DNA of 64,000 nucleotides, from the NCBI RefSeq assembly GCF_000421185.1, contig NZ_ATWJ01000008.1, forward strand, positions 310,001 to 374,000. The letters are read 5' to 3'. A program made the translations under genes and the position numbers. This DNA is from Ornithinimicrobium pekingense DSM 21552 (lineage in GTDB: Bacteria > Actinomycetota > Actinomycetes > Actinomycetales > Dermatophilaceae). Of this stretch, positions 46,755 through 53,529 are shown one piece after another (the first letter of the stretch is position 1; each line of letters opens with the position of its first letter). The notes beneath the pieces were generated by a model. It was not told the origin of the DNA. It did no database searches and saw only the letters and a program-made list of their open reading frames with translations.

Positions 46755-47754
46755 GGCGCCCCGCCACGGCTCCGGCCAGCACTGCCACCAGCAGCGCCGC
46801 CGCCCCCGTGCCGACCCACCGGACCGCGTGCCGGGGGTCGGGGTCGACCCCCCGCATGGCCTGCCGCACGGCGTCCCGGTAGGACGTCACCCCGCCGGGC
46901 GGGGGTCCGACAAGCTCCTCCAGGTCGCGCTCGCGGCACACCACCTCGTGCACCAGGGAGCCCACGAGCGGCTTGGCCACACCGGCGTCCACCGGCGTGA
47001 CGACGCCCACCCAGTGGCTGGCCAGCCAGGGGGTCATCACCGGCAGGGTGTAGATCAGCCGCCTGCGCTGACCGGTCTCCTCAGCGAAGACCTGCATCAT
47101 CTGCTCGTAGGTCAGCACGTCGGGCCCGCCGATGTCGAACTCCCGGCTGACCTCGGCGGGCAGCCCAGCGGCGGCCACGAGCCAGTGGAGCACGTCCTCG
47201 ATCCCGATCGGCTGGATCCTGTTGCCCAGCCATCGCGGTGCCACCATGACCGGCAGGCGGCTGGTGAGGTAGCGCAGCATCTCGAAGCTGGCCGAGCCCC
47301 GGCCGATGACGGTCGCCGCCTGGAGCACGGCGGTGGGGACGCCGGAGTCCAGCAGGATCCGGCCCACCTCGACCCGGGAGGCCAGGTGGGTGGACAGCTC
47401 ACCGTCGGGGTGCAGCCCGGAGAGGTAGACGATGCGGGAGACCGACTCCTCGCGGGCGCCGGCCCCGAACCGCTCCGCCAGCCGACGGTCGCGGCCGACG
47501 AAGTCGCCACCACCGTCCATCGAGTGGATGAGGTAGTAGGCGACGTCGACCCCCTGCAGCGCGCGGCGCAGGTCGTCGTCGTCCCCGGCGTCCCCGCGCA
47601 CGACGTCGACCCGGTCGGCCCAGGCCGCGGGCAGGTTCCCCGAGCGGGTGAGCACGCGCACGGCATACCCCGCCTGCAGGAGCCGCGGGACCAGCAGCCC
47701 GCCGACGTAGCCGGTGGCGCCGGTGACGAGTGCGGTGCGTGATGGGTCGTTCAT
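46738..47754 (-). CDS. NAD(P)-binding SDR family protein (YbjT-like), membrane-anchored
   Basis: 338 aa. Atypical SDR: VTGATGYVGG (about 10-19) binds NAD(P); the VAYYLIHSMDGGG and VYLSGLHPDG segments are typical of YbjT-type proteins, which often end in a DUF2867 domain. Here the C-terminus is instead one membrane helix (about 315-333) and the DUF2867 domain is a separate gene at 50035. Second gene of the CPBP-SDR operon (7-bp gap). Homologues sit next to LitR and photolyase genes in streptomycetes (from memory), which fits the operator found upstream of the operon. Confidence 0.82.
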   Translation of the reverse strand: MNDPSRTALVTGATGYVGGLLVPRLLQAGYAVRVLTRSGNLPAAWADRVDVVRGDAGDDDDLRRALQGVDVAYYLIHSMDGGGDFVGRDRRLAERFGAGAREESVSRIVYLSGLHPDGELSTHLASRVEVGRILLDSGVPTAVLQAATVIGRGSASFEMLRYLTSRLPVMVAPRWLGNRIQPIGIEDVLHWLVAAAGLPAEVSREFDIGGPDVLTYEQMMQVFAEETGQRRRLIYTLPVMTPWLASHWVGVVTPVDAGVAKPLVGSLVHEVVCRERDLEELVGPPPGGVTSYRDAVRQAMRGVDPDPRHAVRWVGTGAAALLVAVLAGAVAGRLRSRG

Positions 47755-47761
47755 GATGGGA

Positions 47762-48484
47762 TCACCTCAGGGCGGACAGGAGCGGTGGAAGGAGCAGGAG
47801 CATGCCCGAGGACCACGTCACGTGGGTGATCATCGGGCCGAGCACGCCTCCGGTGACCCGTCGCTGCAGGGCGCAGACGAGACCCACGCAGACGGCGGCG
47901 AGCACGAGGAGGGGGACGCCCGACCCCACGGTGGTGAGGGCGTAGATGACGGTCGTGGCGGCCACGGTCCAGCGCTCGGGGATGGAGGCGTAGAGCGCGC
48001 CGCGGAAGAAGATCTCCTCGGCGAGGCCGTTGACCACGGTGATGGCCAGGACCAGCGGCAGCGAGCCGAAGCGGGCGTGGTCGAGCAGGTCGTCGACCGG
48101 CCCGCGCAGCGCGGGCACCTGGGCGACGAGGAGCGCCCCGGCCAGGAACACCGCCAGGAGCAGCAGGCCGAGGGCCAGGGACTGCACGACGGGCCGGGCG
48201 TATGCGGTGCCCGCGCGGGTGTGCGCCCGCCCCAGGTAGAGCGGGCCGCCCAGGAGCGCCCCGGCCGCCCAGGTGACCGCGAGCGCGGCGGTCCCGGCGT
48301 AGAAGAGCGGGTCCCCCGGCTCGAGCCGCAGGGACCACCACAGCAGCGCCGCGCCCACGACCAGCGTGACCGCCGCCACGACCCGGCGGCGTCGCAGCAC
48401 GTGCGCCGGGTCGCGCCGGGTGCGGGGGACCTTGGTGACGAGGGCGGCGCGCACGAAGGCACGCAGCTCGGTCACCGGGTTCAC
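47762..48484 (-). CDS. CPBP-family intramembrane protease
   Basis: 240 aa from the GTG at 48484. Six to seven membrane segments; the CPBP motif EEIFFRG (near 140) and a downstream His in MITHVTWSS (near 222) supply the glutamate and histidine of the Rce1-like site. Substrate unknown. The start is uncertain: AGGGTGGG stands before the GTG at 48484, while in-frame GTGs at 48493 and 48508 lie further upstream. It heads the operon with the SDR gene and carries three 11-bp repeats just upstream. Confidence 0.82.
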   Translation of the reverse strand: MNPVTELRAFVRAALVTKVPRTRRDPAHVLRRRRVVAAVTLVVGAALLWWSLRLEPGDPLFYAGTAALAVTWAAGALLGGPLYLGRAHTRAGTAYARPVVQSLALGLLLLAVFLAGALLVAQVPALRGPVDDLLDHARFGSLPLVLAITVVNGLAEEIFFRGALYASIPERWTVAATTVIYALTTVGSGVPLLVLAAVCVGLVCALQRRVTGGVLGPMITHVTWSSGMLLLLPPLLSALR

Positions 48485-48520
48485 GGATCCCACCCTGCCG
48501 TGGACCACGCGTTACGTCAC

Positions 48521-48553
48521 CTCCAGACGAACTCCTGACGATCTCTTGACAAA
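48521..48553 (-). promoter_or_regulatory. Three 11-bp direct repeats (CarH-type operator) at the CPBP/SDR promoter
   Basis: On the minus strand: TTTGTCAAGAG (48553-48543), ATCGTCAGGAG (48542-48532), TTCGTCTGGAG (48531-48521), exactly adjacent. A -10-like TAACGC (48514-48509) follows six bases later. On the plus strand, TTGACA (48546-48551) inside the first repeat with CAGCAT (48570-48575, 18 bp) could be the promoter of the divergent DUF427 operon. Confidence 0.75.
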
Positions 48554-48630
48554 CATTGTGCACCCGGCGCAGCATGGAGAGTGCAGGTGGACCGGCAGGC
48601 GGTCGCGACCCTGTTGGAGAGGAACGAACG

Positions 48631-48765
48631 GTGACGACGACGGCGCCTACGGCCCCCGCCCGCGGTCGCACCCTCCGCTCCGTGACCGCCACTGCCGCCC
48701 CGGCCGGGCGACGACGTGCCCTGCGAGCCCGGCCGGGGACCTGCCCCTGCGAGGCGCGACCGTGA
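48631..48765 (+). CDS. Small ORF (44 aa) coupled to DUF427
   Basis: GTG start with GGAGAGGA nine bases upstream; the TGA overlaps the DUF427 GTG (GTGA). The product is T/A/R-rich, ending TCPCEARP, and resembles no family. It is probably a leader peptide that couples translation, although a small regulator cannot be excluded. The same GAGGAACGAACG ribosome-site context is found before the P1B ATPase gene. Confidence 0.4.
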   Translation: MTTTAPTAPARGRTLRSVTATAAPAGRRRALRARPGTCPCEARP

Positions 48766-49259
48766 CCGTCGAGTCCGTCTGGGACTATCCCCGGCCCCCC
48801 GCCGTGGACACCCGGGGCGGGGAGCGTGTGCAGGTCGTCCTCGGCGGTCGGGAGGTGGCGAGCACGGACCGCGCGCTGCGCGTCCTGGAGACCTCCCACC
48901 CGCCCACCTACTACCTGCCCCGGGACGCCTTCGCGCCCGGGGTGCTGCGGCCCGCGGAGCAGGGGCGCAGGACCGTGTGCGAGTTCAAGGGCGCGGCCGA
49001 CTACTGGGACCTGGTCCTCGACGGGCTGCGCCTGGCCCGGGCGGGCTGGAGCTACGACCGGCCGCTGCCGGGCTTCGAGCAGCTGCGGGGGCACGTGGCG
49101 CTGATGCCGGGCCTCCTCGACGGTGCCACGGAGGCGGACGACGGCTGCTTCGTCGACGGGGAGCGCGTCGTCGCCCAGGAGGGCGGGTTCTACGGCGGCT
49201 GGGTGACCTCGCGGGTGACCGGCCCGTTCAAGGGCGCGCCGGGGACCCTGCTCTGGTGA
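48762..49259 (+). CDS. DUF427 family protein
   Basis: 165 aa, single beta domain. VESVWDYPRPP start, then RALRVLETSHPPTYYLPRDAF (about 45-65) and CEFKGAADYW (about 74-83) are typical of DUF427, whose biochemical role is unknown. The GTG start overlaps the stop of a 44-aa ORF. It is divergent from the CPBP/SDR operon across the 11-bp repeats, so it may share their regulation. Its end overlaps the convergent TspO-like gene by 32 bp. Confidence 0.85.
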   Translation: MTVESVWDYPRPPAVDTRGGERVQVVLGGREVASTDRALRVLETSHPPTYYLPRDAFAPGVLRPAEQGRRTVCEFKGAADYWDLVLDGLRLARAGWSYDRPLPGFEQLRGHVALMPGLLDGATEADDGCFVDGERVVAQEGGFYGGWVTSRVTGPFKGAPGTLLW

Positions 49260-50025
49260 GCGTCAGCGCCGCCCACAGCCCGACGACGAGCACGGCGGCC
49301 ACGACCGCGGCATACCCCACGACCGTGTTGGCCGGCTCGCTCGCCAGCCGGCCGACCGCCACCCAGGCGACGCCCCACGTGACGGCGGCGGTGAAGGCGG
49401 TGCGCACGACCCGGTCCGGGGTGCGCGTGAGCAGGTAGCCGGCCAGCGCGACCACCACCAGCAGCACCGCCACCGTGGTCCAGGTCGCGACCGTGCCCTC
49501 CGCCGGCACCCCCAGGCCCACGAGCCAGAGCGCGACGTTGGCGCAGGTGGCCACGCAGATCCAGCCGAGGTAGAGCCCGAAGGTGACGGAGACGGCGACC
49601 CTCGGCAGCCAGCCCTCGTCGGGCAGGTCGGCCGTGCGTCGCAGGATCACGCCCAGGGCGGCCGCGATGCCGGCGATGACGACCACCGAGCCCAGGATCC
49701 AGCCGGCGAAGACCACGAGCAGCCAGATGCCGTTGAGCGCCAGCGACGCGGCCGCCGGCAGGCGCGTGCGCGCCGCCCACACCGACCCGGCCGCGCGGGG
49801 CAGCCACTGCCAGACCACGTAGAGGGCCAGGAAGAGGTAGATCACCGACCAGATGGAGAACGCCGGCCCGTCCGGCGCGATGAGCGTGGCCTCGTCGGAG
49901 AAGGACCCGCCGCCCTGCTCCTCGACGCCACCGCCGCCGAGCAGGCCGGTGCCGATCAGCGTCCCGACCACCCAGACCATCGCGGAGAGGGTCACCAGGA
50001 GCTGGTCGCGGCGCAGGGTGCTCAT
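49228..50025 (-). CDS. TspO/MBR-related Trp-rich membrane protein
   Basis: 265 aa with seven to eight membrane segments. AFSIWSVIYLFLALYVVWQWLP (in two parts, about 55-75) and LNGIWLLVVFAGW (about 97-110) are the Trp-rich helices of the TspO-like superfamily; the protein is longer than classical TspO (about 160 aa). Ligands of TspO are porphyrins, so a link with light and tetrapyrrole stress near the B12 regulator is possible but inferred. The ATG at 50025 has no obvious upstream partner. Confidence 0.7.
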   Translation of the reverse strand: MSTLRRDQLLVTLSAMVWVVGTLIGTGLLGGGGVEEQGGGSFSDEATLIAPDGPAFSIWSVIYLFLALYVVWQWLPRAAGSVWAARTRLPAAASLALNGIWLLVVFAGWILGSVVVIAGIAAALGVILRRTADLPDEGWLPRVAVSVTFGLYLGWICVATCANVALWLVGLGVPAEGTVATWTTVAVLLVVVALAGYLLTRTPDRVVRTAFTAAVTWGVAWVAVGRLASEPANTVVGYAAVVAAVLVVGLWAALTLTRAGSPARP

Positions 50026-50034
50026 CCTGCGAGG

Positions 50035-50544
50035 CTACACACGGCCCTCCGGCCCCGCCCGGCGCTGCGCCTCGCGGGCCGCCCCCCGCAGCATCGCCCG
50101 CATGACCAGGACGTGCGCGGGCAGCTCGGCGGCCCACAGCAGTCGCCCCCGCAGCCCGTGCGGTCGCCACAGCAGGTGCTGCACGAGCCGGGCGCCCGGC
50201 CCGCCGTCGGGGTCCGCGAGCACCTCGTAGGTGAGCACGGCGGTGCCGGGCAGCCGCTGCCAGGAGGTCAGCGTCAGGCGACGTCCCGGCTCGAGCCCCG
50301 ACACGACCCACCCGTCGACGGGGTCACCCAGGCGCAGCGGGCGTAGCGGCCTCGGGCGGCGCCCCGGTCCGCCGACCGCCCGGTCGAGGGCGAAGCGCAG
50401 CCGCCACAGGGTGTTGGCGGCATACCAGCCGTGCGGGCCGCCGAGGTCGGCGACGCAGCCCCACACGACGGAGGGCGGGGCCGCCACGTGCGTCTCGCGT
50501 CGTTCGTGCACGGCCTCTGACCTCCAGGCGCGGGCCGCCCTCAC
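50035..50544 (-). CDS. DUF2867 / SRPBCC-like protein
   Basis: 169 aa. AAPPSVVWGCVADLGGPHGWY (in two parts, about 20-41), LRLGDPVDGW (about 70-79) and the C-terminal PHGLRGRLLWAAELPAH (about 127-143) match DUF2867, a domain normally fused to the C-terminus of YbjT-like SDRs. The SDR in this window lacks it, so the pair may be a split version. The GTG start overlaps the RskA stop (GTGA): last gene of the DUF4397-sortase-sigma-RskA operon. Confidence 0.75.
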   Translation of the reverse strand: MRAARAWRSEAVHERRETHVAAPPSVVWGCVADLGGPHGWYAANTLWRLRFALDRAVGGPGRRPRPLRPLRLGDPVDGWVVSGLEPGRRLTLTSWQRLPGTAVLTYEVLADPDGGPGARLVQHLLWRPHGLRGRLLWAAELPAHVLVMRAMLRGAAREAQRRAGPEGRV

Positions 50545-51161
50545 CCCACCTCGCCGCGCACGAGGCTGTCCCCGCCGTGGCCGGGGTCACCGTCCACGTG
50601 CTCGCGGGAGATGTCGACGACGGCGTACTCGACCAGGTCGAGGCCCTCGGGCAGCGGGAACTCGGCCGTCTGCCCGTCCAGCACCCCGAGCGTGACCATG
50701 CCGGAGACGTCGGGCCGCAGGAGCCACACCTCGAGGTAGCCGTCACCGGCGTCCGGGACGTCCTCCAGCTCGACGCGCAGCCGGGACTGGCCGTCCACCT
50801 GGACGACCTCCGCGCGGCCCTCGGCCCCGCCCTCGGCGAGGACCGCGAGGTCACCGCTGGCGACCACCTGCGCCGGTTCACGCTCGGCGAGGGCGATCCC
50901 GGCCCAGGTGAGCAGGGCGCCGGCGGCCGCGGCGGCGACCAGGCGCAGGCCACCACCCCGCGCTCCGCCTCCCCGCCTCGCCTCGCGGCGTGACCGTGCC
51001 CGGTGGAGGGAGGCGGGTGCCTCCGAGGTATGCCGTCCGTCCTCGCGCAGGGCGCGCGCGAGGGCCTCCCAGACCTGCGGCGGGGGTGCGTCGTCGACGT
51101 CTCCCGCACGGCGCAGCAGCTCCGCGGGGCGCCCGGCGGGAGCGTGGTCCAGGTCGTTCAT
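50541..51161 (-). CDS. Anti-sigma factor, RskA family
   Basis: 206 aa. Cytoplasmic sigma-binding N-terminus (about 1-70), one membrane helix (about 74-93) and an extracytoplasmic RskA domain with YLEVWLLRPDVSGM (about 140-153), the typical repeat of this family. It should hold the ECF sigma factor until released by proteolysis. The ATG overlaps the sigma stop by 4 bp, the usual arrangement. Paired with DUF4397 and sortase as in SigK-like (ECF19) systems. Confidence 0.9.
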   Translation of the reverse strand: MNDLDHAPAGRPAELLRRAGDVDDAPPPQVWEALARALREDGRHTSEAPASLHRARSRREARRGGGARGGGLRLVAAAAAGALLTWAGIALAEREPAQVVASGDLAVLAEGGAEGRAEVVQVDGQSRLRVELEDVPDAGDGYLEVWLLRPDVSGMVTLGVLDGQTAEFPLPEGLDLVEYAVVDISREHVDGDPGHGGDSLVRGEVG

Positions 51162-51775
51162 CGGGCACCTCCCACGAGCGTGCGGAGCCGGGCCATGGTC
51201 CGGGTGGTGTGGGTCTTGACGGTGCCGAGGGGCAGGTCGAGCTCCTCGGCGATCTCGCGCTGGGTCTTGTCCTGGACGTAGGCCATGAGCACGATCTGGC
51301 GCTGGGGCTCCCCGATGCGCTCGAGCTCCTCGTAGATCGCCAGCAGGTCGTCCGCGTCGGCCGCGCTCCAGGCGGGCGACGCCGCGCCGGGCAGCTCCTC
51401 CGCGGCGGTCGGCACCTCGGCCGCCCGGTGCCGGGTGCGCAGGTGCTCGGCGATCTGGCGCCGGGTGATGCCCACGAGCCAGGCTCCCAGCGGGCCCTCC
51501 TCGTGACGGTAGGTCTCGCGCCGGCGCCACGCCGCGAGGAAGACCTGCTGGGTGACGTCGTCGGCGTCGGCCGGGCCGACCGCCCGTCTCGCCAGGCCGT
51601 GCACCAGTCCTCCCCATCGCTCGTAGGCGTGCTGCACCACGCTCTCGTCGCCGCCGGCCCACGCGGAGGCCAGCTGCTCCTCCTGCGCGGCGCTGCTCAT
51701 GGCCACCGAATCTAGTTGACGCCCGGCGTCACGGCGCGCCGGCGGGGCCGGCGCGCTCGCGACGAAGGTGGTCAT
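51158..51775 (-). CDS. ECF RNA polymerase sigma factor (SigK-like)
   Basis: 205 aa. Region 2 (AYERWGGLVHGLARRAV, DADDVTQQVFLAAW, about 50-80) and region 4 (REIAEELDLPLGTVKTHT, about 173-190). Start: ATG at 51775 overlaps the sortase stop (ATGA); an ATG at 51700 (MSSAAQ) would also give a complete sigma factor. It should direct RNA polymerase to promoters with its own -35/-10, one likely before DUF4397. The linker is rich in acidic residues. Confidence 0.92.
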   Translation of the reverse strand: MTTFVASAPAPPARRDAGRQLDSVAMSSAAQEEQLASAWAGGDESVVQHAYERWGGLVHGLARRAVGPADADDVTQQVFLAAWRRRETYRHEEGPLGAWLVGITRRQIAEHLRTRHRAAEVPTAAEELPGAASPAWSAADADDLLAIYEELERIGEPQRQIVLMAYVQDKTQREIAEELDLPLGTVKTHTTRTMARLRTLVGGAR

Positions 51776-52587
51776 CCCTGCACCGGCTCCGCGGTGACCA
51801 CGAGGTTGTCGGTGTAGTGGCCGGTCTGCCGTGACCACTCACCGGTGCAGGTCACCAGGTGCAGCGTGGGGGAGCCGTCCCGGCGGAACAGGTCGTCGAC
51901 AGCCAGCTCGGGCTTGGCGACCGACACCCGCGACACGATCCGGTAGGTGGCGGTGCTGCCGTCGGCCAGGTCGACCTCGAGCTCGTCACCCTCCCGGGCC
52001 TCGGTCAGGGCCAGGAAGGCTCCGGGGCCGGACCTGTCGTCCACGTGCCCGGCGATGACCGCCGAGCCGTTGTCGGTGCCCGGGGCGGGTCCGTGGCGGT
52101 ACCACCCGGCACGGTCGGCGTCCTCGGGGATCTCCATCTGGCCGTCGGCGGCGACGCCGACCGCGTCGAGCGGGACGTCGAGGTCGACGGAGGGGGCCCG
52201 CAGGCGGACCGGGGCCGGCGCGGGGTCCGGACGGTCGGCCAGGGCCGCCGAACTGCGGGCCGGAGGGGTGGGCACGGAACCGGCGGCGGGGGCCGCGGCC
52301 TGCGGGGCCGGTCGGCCGTCGTCCGCCGACCGGTCGGCCACGGGCGACTCCGGGGCCTCAGTGGCTGCGGCGCCGGAGGCGTCGTCCGCCGCGGGGGTGT
52401 CAGAGGAGGGGGCGGCCTGGGCCGTGCTGACCGGGCTGTCGGTGCCGAAGTCGGCCGCCTGGGGGACGGGGCTGGACAGCAGCCCCCGCAGCGCCCACCC
52501 GGCGACGGCCACGCACACGACGGTCACCAGGAGGGCGACGATGTCGAGACGTGTCCGTCGCCGGGATCGCGGGCGCATCGAGATCAC
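51772..52587 (-). CDS. Class E/F-type sortase
   Basis: 271 aa. Membrane helix (about 14-35), an A/P/S-rich stalk (about 40-120) and the sortase barrel with catalytic His (SAVIAGHVDD near 193) and Cys (LHLVTCTGEW near 247), followed by an Arg-containing segment. It joins sorting-signal proteins to the cell wall. The GTG at 52587 overlaps the DUF4397 stop (GTGA); ATG at 52578 is an alternative. The substrate in this window is unclear: DUF4397 lacks an obvious LPxTG or LAxTG. Confidence 0.9.
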   Translation of the reverse strand: MISMRPRSRRRTRLDIVALLVTVVCVAVAGWALRGLLSSPVPQAADFGTDSPVSTAQAAPSSDTPAADDASGAAATEAPESPVADRSADDGRPAPQAAAPAAGSVPTPPARSSAALADRPDPAPAPVRLRAPSVDLDVPLDAVGVAADGQMEIPEDADRAGWYRHGPAPGTDNGSAVIAGHVDDRSGPGAFLALTEAREGDELEVDLADGSTATYRIVSRVSVAKPELAVDDLFRRDGSPTLHLVTCTGEWSRQTGHYTDNLVVTAEPVQG

Positions 52588-53396
52588 GCAGCAGTGACGT
52601 TCGCGCGGATCACTCGACGCCCGGCGACGACCGCGCCGGCGGCCCCGGCCAGGGCCAGGACGAGGAGGGCACCCTGGTCTGCGAGGCCACCCTGGCCCGA
52701 GGGAACACCCTCGGGGGCGCTGTGCAGGCCGTCGATGGTCTGGACCGCCAGGTCGAGCGTGCCGTCCTCGGCAGAGCCCCACGCGTAGACGATCGTGTTG
52801 GTGCCCTCGGCGAGGTTGACGTCGGCCGGGCCGAGGACGACCTCGTCGGTGCCCGCGAGCACGACGTCGGCCGAGACGCTGCCGGCGTCGAGGTTCAGGA
52901 CCTTCTCGTCGGGGTTGGTCAGGCCCTCGATGACCGGGCTGCCGCCGGCACGCACGTCCACGGCGGGGGCCGCGGCGGCGTGGCGCACGGTCAGCCGGGC
53001 CTGGCCCGCCTCGGTGGTGGACACGTCGTTGGCGAAGGCGCTCAGCATGGGGGTGCCGTCCTCACCGAGGTGGGCGGCGAGGGTCAGGTTGGCGCCTCCG
53101 GGGACCTCCAGGCCCTCGGCGGAGATGGCCGGCTCGGCGGAGTCGGGGGTGTCGCCGTCGGCGTAGACCTCGATGTCGTAGCTGCCGGCGGCCAGCATCA
53201 TCGGGTCGGTCAGCGTGCCCGGGGCGAAGTCCGGCAGCGCCTCCTCGCCGTTGATGTAGACGTCGACGGTCAGACCCGGCACGCCGTGCAGCACGGAGAC
53301 CGTGGACTCGTGGTCGTCGGCGGAGGCGGGCGCGGCAAAGGCGGCGAGCGAGACGCCGGCCAGCAGCGCCGTTGCGGTGGTGGTGGTCTTGCGCAT
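52584..53396 (-). CDS. DUF4397 domain secreted protein
   Basis: 270 aa. Signal peptide (about 1-27, ASA cleavage), tandem DUF4397 beta domains beginning with VSVLHGVPGLTVDVYING (about 33-50) and a second copy near 135, then a G-rich linker, a C-terminal helix (about 240-258) and a GRRVIR tail. The C-terminus resembles a sorting signal (hydrophobic stretch plus basic tail) but carries LADQG rather than LPxTG/LAxTG. Good ribosome site (GAGGAG). First gene of the sortase/sigma/RskA operon. Confidence 0.88.
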   Translation of the reverse strand: MRKTTTTATALLAGVSLAAFAAPASADDHESTVSVLHGVPGLTVDVYINGEEALPDFAPGTLTDPMMLAAGSYDIEVYADGDTPDSAEPAISAEGLEVPGGANLTLAAHLGEDGTPMLSAFANDVSTTEAGQARLTVRHAAAAPAVDVRAGGSPVIEGLTNPDEKVLNLDAGSVSADVVLAGTDEVVLGPADVNLAEGTNTIVYAWGSAEDGTLDLAVQTIDGLHSAPEGVPSGQGGLADQGALLVLALAGAAGAVVAGRRVIRANVTAA

Positions 53397-53445
53397 CGGA
53401 GTTTCTCCTCGTGTCCGGGGCGGATCGTTTCCGCCCTCACCCACT

Positions 53446-53474
53446 ACTACGGGCCCCGACCCGCCCGCGGATTC
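53446..53474 (-). promoter_or_regulatory. Putative ECF (SigK-like) promoter of the DUF4397 operon
   Basis: GAATCC (53474-53469), 17 bp, CGTAGT (53451-53446) on the minus strand. The -35 ATCC element resembles the SigK-type CCATCC as I recall it. The start would be near 53439, giving a 43-nt leader with GAGGAG. Autoregulation by the operon's own sigma factor is plausible. Confidence 0.4.
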
Positions 53475-53478
53475 AACC

Positions 53479-53522
53479 TTTGTCAAATTTCTGTCACAGG
53501 TTTGTCTGTAGCCGCCTAGACT
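53479..53522 (+). promoter_or_regulatory. Three 11-bp direct repeats (CarH-type operator) and -10 of the photolyase gene
   Basis: TTTGTCAAATT (53479-53489), TCTGTCACAGG (53490-53500) and TTTGTCTGTAG (53501-53511) are contiguous; -10 TAGACT (53517-53522) follows after five bases and the ATG seven bases later (leaderless). The -35 position falls inside the second repeat, so a bound tetramer would block RNA polymerase. The repeat cores match those upstream of CPBP/SDR. Confidence 0.75.
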
Positions 53523-53529
53523 GGGCTTC

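Noticed and set aside
52584-53396. DUF4397 as a standard LPxTG sortase substrate
   Set aside because: A hydrophobic C-terminus with a basic tail is present, but no LPxTG or LAxTG pentapeptide.
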